NCBI RefSeq assembly: GCF_007860125.1
Contig: NZ_SJPW01000008.1
Location: 161,553-225,552 of the forward strand
Direction: 5' to 3'
DNA length: 64,000 nt
Source of the DNA: Rubripirellula tenax
GTDB taxonomy: Bacteria; Planctomycetota; Planctomycetia; Pirellulales; Pirellulaceae
Both the position numbers and the translations under genes were made by a program. Shown here one piece after another: positions 22,262 through 30,866 of the stretch; position 1 is the stretch's first letter, and every line of letters starts with the position of its first letter. Under the pieces are notes generated by a model. It did no database searches. It saw only the letters and a program-made list of their open reading frames with translations, and was not told the DNA's origin.

Positions 22262-23835
22262 ATGACAATGAACGATTTCTTTTTGAGTGCCGAATCGCCG
22301 CGTACCAAGATGGCGGTTTGGACGAAGCCGAATTGGCCAAGTTTGAAAACGAGATGCGGAAAGATCCGGAAAAGCTAAGGCTTTTTATCGGAGTGCAGCG
22401 GCAAACGGGTGCCATGATCGAATTGTTCCGCAACGAAGCGTTTCAAATTGCGGACCATGACCACTGCGATGATGGCAACCTGAGTCGCGACAACATCGCC
22501 CTCCCGTTGTCTCGCGGTTCCGACGAAGCGGATCGCGAACACAGTCGCCGATACCGGTCGCGAAATACATGGTTCACGGTCGCAGCGGTTGCCGCAGTCA
22601 TCTTGGCGATGTTCACGGTTGGGGCGTTGGCGATTCGCGACGAACTTGCGAAGGGCTTGGTAGCCAACAACGGTTCTGCGACCGATCCGATACGCGATGA
22701 TTTGAACGCAAAGGATCCTGGCCTATCGGATTCTGCTCAATTGGAAGCGCTTTCACAAATAGAAGCTCGGGGCGCCATCATCACTTACGGGAGCCAAGCA
22801 ACGTGGTCGGACGGGAAGACGCGAAGCCTACGTGACCGGCTTGTTGATGGACAACGGTATCAACTGGTATCGGGAGCGACGCGTTTTCGTATGGCCGGCG
22901 GCGCGATCGTATCGATCGGCGGACCGGCGGAGTTTTCGATAGCCGATTCGACGACGATCGATTTCATATCGGGTCGATTGACGGCGCGGTTGCCAGACAA
23001 AAACAGTGATCTGAAAGTTCGTGCTGGGGATATGGAAGTGCGTGATCTGGGTACGGCTTTCGGATTGACGATGGCGGCGGACGGCAAAGTCGATGTTGCC
23101 GTTTTCGATGGCGAGGTCACCGCCCGTATCAACGGAGACATCAACCAGACTCAGGGAAAGACCTTCGGGCAAGGGATGGGATTTTCCGCAGACATCGACA
23201 GCGAACGACTCGAACCCATTCCCTATGCCCCCGAACCGTACCAGGACATTTGGCCTTTGACGGTTGGGATCAATGACGTGTCCGACTTGATCGAATTTGT
23301 GCCGCCGGGCCGAAACCAGTCGCTGCCGCTTTTGGCTGATGATCACAAACTGTTTCTGGTTGCTGAGCAGTTGAATCGCCGCATCGATCATCCATTGAGA
23401 GTTGATCTGTTGGGCGCAGGCCAGTCTTGGCCGTTGACCCGAGAAAATCGCCACCGTCTTGGCGAAGGACGGTTCGTCAGCAGTTACTTGTTGATTTATC
23501 AACCCGATGCGATCGAGAACCGGACAACACTCTCGATTTCCGGAAGCATCTCGTTCCAGCACGAAATTCTGGGGGTGGCAGTTTCACCTTCGCAGCTAAG
23601 CAAGACCGACGACATCTTTGGCTTGCCTGGAATCGACTATTCAAAATTTGACTTGCGTCGACTCGAGCACATTCCGACGGACAGTGGTCGAGTACCGGCC
23701 GACATTCTGCAAGCCAGCGAGGACGGTCGCGAGCTGCATTTCACGCTTTATGTATCGTCGGGCATGGATCACATTCGTGTGCTCGTTGACGACGGCAATC
23801 CGACGACGAAGGCTCGTATTGTTGGTGGTGAATGA
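22258..23835 (+). CDS. FecR-domain membrane protein, sigma partner
   Basis: The 525-aa protein starts at ATG 22258, overlapping the sigma stop. Residues 1-100 are cytoplasmic and acidic (ERFLFECRIAAYQDGGLDEAE is anti-sigma-like). One helix follows at about 105-126 (WFTVAAVAAVILAMFTVGAL). The periplasmic part has a FecR domain at about 165-300: LVDGQRYQLVSGATRFRMA, VSIGGPAEFSIADSTTIDF, RDLGTAFGLTMAADGKVDVA. The C-terminal part is beta-rich, with no known domain. In FecR systems the protein passes an outside signal to the sigma factor. Whether this one activates or restrains its sigma cannot be told. The following prepilin gene may be a target or just a neighbour. Confidence 0.88.
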   Translation: MNDNERFLFECRIAAYQDGGLDEAELAKFENEMRKDPEKLRLFIGVQRQTGAMIELFRNEAFQIADHDHCDDGNLSRDNIALPLSRGSDEADREHSRRYRSRNTWFTVAAVAAVILAMFTVGALAIRDELAKGLVANNGSATDPIRDDLNAKDPGLSDSAQLEALSQIEARGAIITYGSQATWSDGKTRSLRDRLVDGQRYQLVSGATRFRMAGGAIVSIGGPAEFSIADSTTIDFISGRLTARLPDKNSDLKVRAGDMEVRDLGTAFGLTMAADGKVDVAVFDGEVTARINGDINQTQGKTFGQGMGFSADIDSERLEPIPYAPEPYQDIWPLTVGINDVSDLIEFVPPGRNQSLPLLADDHKLFLVAEQLNRRIDHPLRVDLLGAGQSWPLTRENRHRLGEGRFVSSYLLIYQPDAIENRTTLSISGSISFQHEILGVAVSPSQLSKTDDIFGLPGIDYSKFDLRRLEHIPTDSGRVPADILQASEDGRELHFTLYVSSGMDHIRVLVDDGNPTTKARIVGGE

Positions 23836-23954
23836 TGCGACGGAAATATTGAATCAAACTTGAGTAACGTTGGCGGGCGCATGTTGTCGGTCGACACCCC
23901 TTTTTGTGTTTCGAACGTGTATGCGTTCAGTCTTTACTTTTTGGAATAGATATT

Positions 23955-25214
23955 ATGAGAACAGTGGTTCGGAATCGTTCCGGTTTCACTTTGGTGGAAC
24001 TATTGGTTGTGATCGCGATCATCGGCGTGTTGGTTGGCTTGTTGTTGCCGGCCGTGCAAGCGGCACGCGAGGCGGCGCGGCGCATGAGTTGCAGCAACAA
24101 CTTCAAGCAAATCGGCTTGGCCATTCACAACTACCACTCGGCCTACAAACAGATTCCCCAGCACGGATCTGGTACGGGACAGCGCGTCACCGTTGGCGCT
24201 GGCTTACAGTTCTGGAACAACAACAACTTTAAGAACCTCGAGCGATTGAGTTTCTTGGTTGCTTTGACCCCGTTCATCGAGCAACAGGCTCTTTGGGAAC
24301 AGATTGCCAATCCAAACGGGTACAACGCGGACGGAACGCTCCGAACCCCGCCTTGGGAAGCGATGGGGCCCACACCGAACGTCGGTACATATGGCCCTTG
24401 GGCAACCAACATTCCAGGCTTCCGCTGCCCAAGCGACCCCGGCGAAGGCTTGCCGGCTTTGGGACGAACCAACTATGGCGCTTGCTTGGGTGATTCGATC
24501 AACTGTTCGACCTTTGGTGGCAAGACGGCATGGGTGATTACGAATACGAACTTCGCCCAAGAGATTCGCGCATCGGGTCGCGGGGTTTTCACCGCCAAGC
24601 AAACTCGCGCCTTCCGTGACATCATCGACGGCTTGGCCAACACGATCATGGCGGGTGAATTGATGACCGACCTTGGCGATCGAAGTGTCGCGACACGAAT
24701 CGCAACAAACAACGATGGCCCGACCGTCTACACCAATCCAGCTTTTTGCGAGCAATTCGTGAATCCGCTTCGCCCTCAATTTTGGAACGAGACTGGCGTG
24801 ACGCTTGGTGGTACTGGGTTCGGACGCGGTTACCGCTGGGCCGACTTCTCGCCCATTTTCTCGGGTGTATTCACCATTCTTCCGCCCAACTCGGAACTTT
24901 GTGGAATCGACCACAGCACATTGTCGGGTTTGTCACCGATTCCCGGTGACATGACGCTGGTCCCATCCGGCCAAGACCATGCAAAGGAAGTCGTTGCGTC
25001 GCCCAGCAGCCGTCACCAAGGTGGCTGTCACGTTCTGATGGGCGATGGTGCGGTGAAGTTCATTACCGATTCGATCGAAGCTGGAAACCAGAACGGTGAA
25101 ATGGTCACTCGCCGTGGCACTGGACCGGCGGTCGCCGGCGCAGCTAGCCCGTACGGTTTGTGGGGCTCGCTAGGCACTCGGGCCAGTCACGAAGTTATCA
25201 GCGAAGAGCTCTAA
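23955..25214 (+). CDS. DUF1559 protein with type IV prepilin-like N-terminus
   Basis: The 419-aa protein begins with a class III signal: MRTVVRNRSGFTLVELLVVI with cleavage expected between Gly10 and Phe11 and Glu at mature position 5, then a long hydrophobic helix up to LLPAVQAAREAARRMSCSNN. The DUF1559 body follows: KQIGLAIHNYHSAYKQIP, FRCPSDPG, and the C-terminal H-x9-G pattern SSRHQGGCHVLMGDGAVKFI. DUF1559 pseudopilins are hugely expanded in planctomycetes and probably assemble at the cell surface or in a secretion system. ATG 23955 is chosen over the upstream frame because it gives the proper leader. A strong terminator follows. Confidence 0.95.
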   Translation: MRTVVRNRSGFTLVELLVVIAIIGVLVGLLLPAVQAAREAARRMSCSNNFKQIGLAIHNYHSAYKQIPQHGSGTGQRVTVGAGLQFWNNNNFKNLERLSFLVALTPFIEQQALWEQIANPNGYNADGTLRTPPWEAMGPTPNVGTYGPWATNIPGFRCPSDPGEGLPALGRTNYGACLGDSINCSTFGGKTAWVITNTNFAQEIRASGRGVFTAKQTRAFRDIIDGLANTIMAGELMTDLGDRSVATRIATNNDGPTVYTNPAFCEQFVNPLRPQFWNETGVTLGGTGFGRGYRWADFSPIFSGVFTILPPNSELCGIDHSTLSGLSPIPGDMTLVPSGQDHAKEVVASPSSRHQGGCHVLMGDGAVKFITDSIEAGNQNGEMVTRRGTGPAVAGAASPYGLWGSLGTRASHEVISEEL

Positions 25215-25258
25215 TCCTCTCCTCGTTACTTTGAGTCCAGAACGACTCTAAAGCCAAG

Positions 25259-25294
25259 AAAGCCAGCGATTTGCGGATCGCTGGCTTTTGTTTT
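25259..25294 (+). terminator. Rho-independent terminator after the DUF1559 gene
   Basis: 10-bp arms agccagcgat (25261-25270) and atcgctggct (25277-25286) with a 6-nt loop, followed by tttgttttt. It should separate the prepilin from the coiled-coil gene. Confidence 0.88.
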
Positions 25295-25423
25295 TGGCGG
25301 AGGCAACGTCGAACGAAATACCGGGAAACTTGGGTTTGCGTTCAAACGCCCCATTTCGCTAACTTCTTAGCCGGACGTCCAAAGAATACTGACAACTACT
25401 TAAGCGAGACACGAGGTCGCGTG

Positions 25424-27886
25424 ATGTGGTGGCTCGATAGCAATCTTCCCATACCCACGGTCACCAACAGACCCGTGGTCAGCGCCAGCCCCATGGCTAC
25501 CGACACCATCACGGCGGTCGAACCATGGCATTCGCGAAACGTCCCGGTCACGCCCATGCCGCCGCAATCGGCGTCAAAACCGGTGGAAAACGGCTCCGCC
25601 GCCAATCGGCCCAAGCCAACCCGACGAGAACGGTTGGTCGATTTGCTGACGCCCGAACAGCGTGCAGTGAATCGCCGTCTGATGGAAGCGCCGAGTCACG
25701 AGGCAGTGGGCAACGACGAGACCGGCAGCGAGCTACGCCAGTTATCCGTCGACTTGGCAGTGATGGAGAAATCGCTGCGTGAAAAATCAACAACGATCAA
25801 AAGCCTTTCTCAGCAACTCGAACGGGCGTCCGGCGAGAAAGAGAGCGCCGTCTCGGAGCTGTTCTTACAAATCAAGAATCGTGACGCCGACACCGAACGG
25901 ATTGGCGCGTTCATCGCTGGATACGAGGCGCTGCTGGCAAAACGCGACCAGGAGTATTCGGACATTGAACGAGAACTTGAGAAGGTTCGACGCGAGTCGT
26001 CGACTCGTTTGAAAACGCTCGAGTCAGGACTGGCCGCAGAAGCACGCCGAAAACGAGGCAGCGACGAAGCCGCTGAAATGGCCACCGCATCGATGGCCGA
26101 CCAAGTCAGGCGTTGGCAGAAGCGAATGTCGGCCCAATCAGCCGAGCACGCGAAACAACTCGCTTCGCTACAACGCGAAGCAGACGAAGCACGGCAGCAA
26201 TGGGCGAATCGGACGCGAATGCAAGCGGCAAGCGAGAGCCTTCAATCGGAAAACCTTCGCACGGCCGAAGAACGATGCGAGGAGCTGACTCGTCGCATGA
26301 ACGAGGCCATGACCAGAGTCACCGAAACCGACGCCGCTTTGAGACAACTGCAGCGCGACCGGGCGGCCGATCTGTCGCGGACCGAGATTGAAGTGAACGT
26401 CCTGAGGGCGCAACTTGAGTCATCGGTGACGAAAAATAGCGAGCTAGGCATCCGATTCGCAGAAGTCGTCGCCGAAAACGAAATACTGAAATCGGAAGTT
26501 GGCGATGCAGAGTCTTTCGTCGACGAAGTTTCCGGTACGAGCGAGCGCCTTCGTTCGGAACTGGAGATGACGAAACGATTGCTGGAACTGTCTGAGCGTG
26601 AAGCCTTTCGATGGCGTGCCGAGGCGCAACGCGGTCGGGTGGATGCAACGTCACTTTCGGCTCGATCACAGTGGAGCGCCACAGAATCCGACGCCTGGCA
26701 GCGAGAGGCCTTTCGATGGCGTGCGAAGGCACTGCGTCATCAGGCCGATGCTTTGACGATCCTTGCACGAAAACAGAAAGAGAGTTTTGAATCGAACGTC
26801 TGGGAAGCGGAGGCTTTCCGTTTCCACTCCGCATGGGTTCAGGCGTGCGAGGTCGCCGATGGACTGCAGCTCGACGTTGACAGTTTGGATGAATTGTCGG
26901 CAAGGCAAGCGGAATCGCATGCGAATCAGATGGATGATTTGCATGTTCGAATGACAGGCGATCATGACAACTTGAAATTGGCGTTGGGCGAAACGGAGTC
27001 GGCGACGGACCAGTTACGAGATCGATCAGAGCAACTACAGCGTTTACAGGGCGTGTTGGCACAGTGCCGCGGCGAACTGGCCGAATCTAGTCGCGCGCAT
27101 CAGGCCGCCGTCAATGACTTGGAGGCGAAGTCGGCCGAGCTGGAACGATTGGCGTCGCAGTTCGAGTCTGTGCGATCGAGCGCGGGCGCGTCGCAGGCCG
27201 ACTTGGTGACGCTGCGTACCGATTTGGCGACCGCCAAAGCCGATTTGTTGGCTAGAGAAAACGAGCTGACGATCATTCGATCTGACTATCTAGCGAAGCA
27301 GTCCGAGTGCGAATCGGCTTGCACGGACATCGATTCGCTCCGGATGGAGTTGTCGAGAACGCAAACCGAACTGACCGAAAATTGGAAACTGTCGGAATCA
27401 GTCACCGACCGACTGCAACGCCAAGAGGCAACTCTAGAGCGGATGCAAGAACAGGAACGGCGATTGATTGAGATTCAGAATTCAGAGTTCTTGTCGTTCC
27501 AAAACCGAATCAACGAGCTGCAGAACACGGTCGAGGAATTGACCGAAGAACTGGACCAGCAACGTCAGCAGCGATCCGAAACGGCATCGGAGGCGGGTCA
27601 GTTGCAGATCCAACGCGATGACCTGATTGAGCAGATGCAGTTGCTTCGAGAGCAGAGCGATGCGCAAGCGAAAGACCTGGCTCAACTGGCTCAGGTCGCT
27701 GCCTCAGCCCAGTCCTCGCAAACGGAAACGGCTCGATTACGTGCAAGGTTGAGTGCCGGTCAAGCACGTGGCAAACTGCTGATCGAACACTATCGCAGTC
27801 GCTTGAAGGCCGCCGGTGAACAACTGGATCGTTGCCAACAAGAACTGCGACGCTTGCGAAACGCGACCGCGCGGCGAGCTGCGTAG
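25424..27886 (+). CDS. Long coiled-coil protein, unknown function
   Basis: The 820-aa protein starts at ATG 25424 (the upstream open frame crosses the terminator, so it is not used). A Pro/Thr-rich, probably disordered head of about 95 residues leads to RRERLVDLLTPEQRAVNRRL. From about 120 to the end almost everything is heptad coiled coil rich in Glu, Arg, Gln and Leu, for example SLREKSTTIKSLSQQLER and LQNTVEELTEELDQQRQQ. A repeated block occurs in the middle: EREAFRWRAEAQR, QREAFRWRAKALR and WEAEAFRFHSAW. No signal peptide, so cytoplasmic; SMC-like ATPase motifs are absent. A structural or scaffold role is possible, but no family is recognised. Confidence 0.85.
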   Translation: MWWLDSNLPIPTVTNRPVVSASPMATDTITAVEPWHSRNVPVTPMPPQSASKPVENGSAANRPKPTRRERLVDLLTPEQRAVNRRLMEAPSHEAVGNDETGSELRQLSVDLAVMEKSLREKSTTIKSLSQQLERASGEKESAVSELFLQIKNRDADTERIGAFIAGYEALLAKRDQEYSDIERELEKVRRESSTRLKTLESGLAAEARRKRGSDEAAEMATASMADQVRRWQKRMSAQSAEHAKQLASLQREADEARQQWANRTRMQAASESLQSENLRTAEERCEELTRRMNEAMTRVTETDAALRQLQRDRAADLSRTEIEVNVLRAQLESSVTKNSELGIRFAEVVAENEILKSEVGDAESFVDEVSGTSERLRSELEMTKRLLELSEREAFRWRAEAQRGRVDATSLSARSQWSATESDAWQREAFRWRAKALRHQADALTILARKQKESFESNVWEAEAFRFHSAWVQACEVADGLQLDVDSLDELSARQAESHANQMDDLHVRMTGDHDNLKLALGETESATDQLRDRSEQLQRLQGVLAQCRGELAESSRAHQAAVNDLEAKSAELERLASQFESVRSSAGASQADLVTLRTDLATAKADLLARENELTIIRSDYLAKQSECESACTDIDSLRMELSRTQTELTENWKLSESVTDRLQRQEATLERMQEQERRLIEIQNSEFLSFQNRINELQNTVEELTEELDQQRQQRSETASEAGQLQIQRDDLIEQMQLLREQSDAQAKDLAQLAQVAASAQSSQTETARLRARLSAGQARGKLLIEHYRSRLKAAGEQLDRCQQELRRLRNATARRAA

Positions 27887-27989
27887 ACGAGGGCAGTTTC
27901 GTCGATCTGGATGGCGAGCCCACGAGAAGAGGGGTCGTCAAAATTTCCAGCGCCGCCTAGGGTGTAGACACGTTGAATGTGTTCGACCA

Positions 27990-28871
27990 ATGAAGGGTGC
28001 CGCTTTGTCTGATTCCGATGCTTCTGAACCTCGAGATTCGCAGCCATTACTGTTCGAGTCTCATTCCCATACGCCGCTTTGCAACCATGCGATTGGCGAG
28101 CCAACCCTCTATGCGGCGGCCGCCAAGAACCGGGGCCTGCGAGGCCTGATTGTGACATGCCACAATCCGATGCCCGATGGTTTTTCGTCGCGGGTCCGGA
28201 TGCGTGAAGATCAGCTCGATGAGTACATCGATTTGGTGGACGACACTCGTCAGCAATGGGCGGGCAGCGTCGATGTTCGACTGGGTTTGGAAGCGGACTA
28301 TTTCGAAGGCTACGAGGCGTATCTCGAGAAGCAGCTTTCGTCCGCGGATTTCCATTTCGTGCTCGGATCCGTTCACCCACAAATTGATGAGTTCCGACAA
28401 AAGTACTGGTCAGCTGACCCGATCGAGATTCAACGAACCTATTTCCGTCTGCTCGCCAAAGCCGCGAAGACGGGGCTGTTCGATTCGCTGGCTCACCCCG
28501 ATTTGATCAAGAACATGTTTTCGGATTCTTGGAACGAGCAGGCCGTCATCGATGACATTCGTAGCGCCCTCGACGACATCGCCGACACGGGCATCGCGAT
28601 GGAACTGAACACTTCCGGAGTGAACAAAATGATCTCAGAGATGAACCCGTTTCCGGGGATGCTTCGCGAAATGCAAACACGTGGAATCCCGGTCACTTTG
28701 GGCGCCGACGCCCACCAACCCGAACGGGTGGCCGATGGCTACGAGACGGCGCTAGAGTTATTGGCGGATTGCGGATACAAACACGTCAACTTTTTCCTGG
28801 ACCGCAAACGCCACTCGGTCGCAATCGACGACGCCATGGCGTCTTTGGTGCATCCGACAACGATCGGATAG
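27990..28871 (+). CDS. PHP-domain phosphatase, histidinol-phosphatase-like
   Basis: The 293-aa enzyme probably hydrolyses a phosphate monoester; the HisJ-type reaction is histidinol-phosphate to histidinol. PHP metal motifs: [12 protein letters not shown] (His25, His27, His33), CHNP after [31 protein letters not shown], and C-terminal [15 protein letters not shown] with Asp and His. These are typical of K04486-type HisJ proteins, length about 270-300. ATG 27990 is in frame and leaves a short spacer to the coiled-coil gene; a start further up would overlap that gene. The ppnP gene follows 41 bp downstream on the same strand. Whether it truly serves histidine synthesis is unproven, as no his genes are near. 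Confidence 0.88.
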   Translation: MKGAALSDSDASEPRDSQPLLFESHSHTPLCNHAIGEPTLYAAAAKNRGLRGLIVTCHNPMPDGFSSRVRMREDQLDEYIDLVDDTRQQWAGSVDVRLGLEADYFEGYEAYLEKQLSSADFHFVLGSVHPQIDEFRQKYWSADPIEIQRTYFRLLAKAAKTGLFDSLAHPDLIKNMFSDSWNEQAVIDDIRSALDDIADTGIAMELNTSGVNKMISEMNPFPGMLREMQTRGIPVTLGADAHQPERVADGYETALELLADCGYKHVNFFLDRKRHSVAIDDAMASLVHPTTIG

Positions 28872-28912
28872 CGATCTCCAGCCATTTTTTAACTCAACCG
28901 TTTCGAGCAAAC

Positions 28913-29191
28913 ATGAAAGTCAACGAGTATTTCGACGGCAAAGTCACATCCATCGGCTTCGAGAACAAAGAAGGCCGCGCGACCGCGGGCGTGATGGCGG
29001 CGGGAGAATATGAATTTGGGACGAGCGAAAACGAACTGATGAAAGTCGTTTCGGGTGAATTGCTGATCAAATTGCCCGGCGAAACGGACTTCACCAGCTA
29101 TGCGGCCGGAACCAGCTTCAAAGTCCCCGCGAACGTTAAGTTCGGCGTCAAAGTGCCGGAATCAACGGCCTATCTTTGTTTCTATGGCTAG
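28913..29191 (+). CDS. ppnP: Pyrimidine/purine nucleoside phosphorylase PpnP
   Basis: The 92-aa cupin-like protein matches the PpnP (YaiE) family in full: [75 protein letters not shown] and end AYLCFYG. The family phosphorolyses several nucleosides into base plus ribose-1-phosphate in the cytoplasm, feeding salvage. The length is exactly that of the family. ATG 28913 is the start, because an upstream open frame lies inside the phosphatase gene. The gene is 41 bp downstream of the PHP phosphatase and may share its transcript. Confidence 0.96.
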   Translation: MKVNEYFDGKVTSIGFENKEGRATAGVMAAGEYEFGTSENELMKVVSGELLIKLPGETDFTSYAAGTSFKVPANVKFGVKVPESTAYLCFYG

Positions 29192-29284
29192 GGCGATGCC
29201 GCCGGCGATTTGATTGACGCCGGGCGCGGATGCGTTACGCTGAAAGGTAGAGACAAATCGTTTCACCTTTCACGGACCCCGGTC

Positions 29285-29845
29285 ATGAACCGCAATCTTG
29301 CAATGTTTTTGTCGCTCGTGCTTGCGATGTTTGTCGTCGATACGTTGGTGGCGCAGGATTCGATCGACCGGCGTTCCGCGCTCCGCCCGCGGTCGGATAC
29401 TTCGAAGGGTATTGTCGCGCCAGGTGCGAATTTGCAGCGACGAACGCCCCGCCAGGCTGACGTTCCGGTGCGAGTTCCTGCGGGCAACCAAACCGCCAAC
29501 GGGATCCCACACAGTCATGGACCCGGAAATCACGTCCATGACGATCAGGTCTTTCGGGGTCACGGGAATCACGGCGTGCGATACCCGGTCTATGGCAGCG
29601 GCTATGGAAATGGCTACCCAATCCAATACGGTTATCCATCGCAGTACGGCTACTCGGGTCCCTATTATGATCAGGGATATTATGGGTACGGCAGCTACGG
29701 CTATGGCGTTCCGATTTACGGATACGGATATGGCGGATACTACGGCAGGGGTTCAATCACGCGCGGTACGCCGCCGTCAGCAACGCCGGGAAGCCACTAC
29801 TTTGGCAATCCGCACGCTAGCCAGTACATCCCGGGAACGCGGTAG
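29285..29845 (+). CDS. Secreted Gly/Tyr-rich protein
   Basis: The 186-aa protein has a signal peptide (MNRNLAMFLSLVLAMFVVDT, cleavage near VAQ). The mature N-terminal half is basic (RRSALRPRSDTSK). A histidine-rich patch HSHGPGNHVHDDQVFRGHGN follows, possibly metal-binding. The C-terminal half is low complexity, full of GY and YG repeats (YGYGSYGYGV, YGYGYGGYYGRG). Such proteins are frequent in planctomycetes and may form part of the cell wall or extracellular matrix. ATG 29285 is chosen for the signal peptide. No partner is evident; the radC-like gene follows on the same strand. Confidence 0.8.
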   Translation: MNRNLAMFLSLVLAMFVVDTLVAQDSIDRRSALRPRSDTSKGIVAPGANLQRRTPRQADVPVRVPAGNQTANGIPHSHGPGNHVHDDQVFRGHGNHGVRYPVYGSGYGNGYPIQYGYPSQYGYSGPYYDQGYYGYGSYGYGVPIYGYGYGGYYGRGSITRGTPPSATPGSHYFGNPHASQYIPGTR

Positions 29846-29915
29846 AGCCACACAACCGATGCTTGGACCGTTAAGATTTTGGCTTCTCAACGCCATCTCT
29901 TGACGGGCGAAACCA

Positions 29916-30863
29916 GTGAGCATTGAACGACGCCAACGTCTCTTCGCGGTCATCGAACCGCTCGTCACGTTAAACGACTTTTCGTCCGAAGAAGCCAAAC
30001 AGAACTGCAGCGAGTCGCACCCCGCCTACGTCACTCGCACGCTCGGCCAATTGGTGACCGACGGCGTCTTGCAACGCAGCGAAGTGGCCGGTGAATTTCG
30101 TTACCGTTGGATCGAGTCGAAGAAGACGTTCGAAGCCGCGGTCTGGATCGACTCGCAAATTCACGGGACGCAGATCAAAGAAACACCGACCGAAGATCGG
30201 CCCCGCGAACGACTGCTTCGATTGGGCGCGGCATCACTTTCCAACGCCGAGTTGTTGGCAATCCTGATCCGCGTCGGCGTTGTCAAAGAATCCGCGGTCG
30301 TTGGCGGTAGAAAAGTCGCAAATCGGTTTGCCCAACGCATCGAGGATCTGTCCAAGTGTACGCCCAAGGACTTGAAGGACGTTTCCGTTGCGGTGAAAAA
30401 GGATAGCTACTGTCAAATCATGGCCGGCATCGAACTGGGCCGCCGCATCGCATCGATCGAGGCAAACCGGACGCCGATTGCAACCAAAATCACCAGCACC
30501 AAGGAAGCGATCGACTACTGCCAGCGCGCCTTCGCTCGACTTGCGACAGATGGCGTGCAGGAAGAATTCCACATCGTGACGCTCGACACGAAACACAAAC
30601 CGATTCAAACGCACTGCATCACGATCGGCACACTTGACGCCAGCCTGGTGCATCCACGCGAAGTCTTTCATCCGGCGATCCGCGACAGCTCTTCCGCGAT
30701 CTTGTTGGTGCACAACCATCCCAGTGGGGACCCGACGCCGAGTCGCGAGGATCATCAAGTCACCGATCGCTTAACCGAATCAGGGAAGATTCTGGGCATC
30801 AATGTCTTGGATCACATCATCGTTGCGCGACAACGATGTTTGAGCATCCGCGAATCAAGCTAA
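29916..30863 (+). CDS. radC: RadC-family JAB/MPN protein with N-terminal winged-helix-like extension
   Basis: The 315-aa protein starts at GTG 29916 (GTGAGCATTGAA). The C-terminal RadC/JAMM domain contains HIVTLDTKHKPI, VHPREVFHPAIRDSSSAI and the metal motif HNHPSGDPTPSRED (His266, His268, Asp279 region), as in standard RadC. The middle has the helix-hairpin-helix region RERLLRLGAASLSNAELLAI. The first 75 residues are an extra domain, RQRLFAVIEPLVTLNDFSS, AYVTRTLGQLVTDGVLQRS, resembling a winged helix. RadC is linked to recombination and transformation in some bacteria, but its role is unsettled. An insert, VVKESAVVGGRKVANR, replaces the usual HhH end. Confidence 0.9.
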   Translation: MSIERRQRLFAVIEPLVTLNDFSSEEAKQNCSESHPAYVTRTLGQLVTDGVLQRSEVAGEFRYRWIESKKTFEAAVWIDSQIHGTQIKETPTEDRPRERLLRLGAASLSNAELLAILIRVGVVKESAVVGGRKVANRFAQRIEDLSKCTPKDLKDVSVAVKKDSYCQIMAGIELGRRIASIEANRTPIATKITSTKEAIDYCQRAFARLATDGVQEEFHIVTLDTKHKPIQTHCITIGTLDASLVHPREVFHPAIRDSSSAILLVHNHPSGDPTPSREDHQVTDRLTESGKILGINVLDHIIVARQRCLSIRESS

Positions 30864-30866
30864 GGC

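Noticed and set aside
26319-27062. Minus 247-aa frame in the coiled-coil gene
   Set aside because: Antisense shadow; product rich in Arg/Pro/Ser with no motif.
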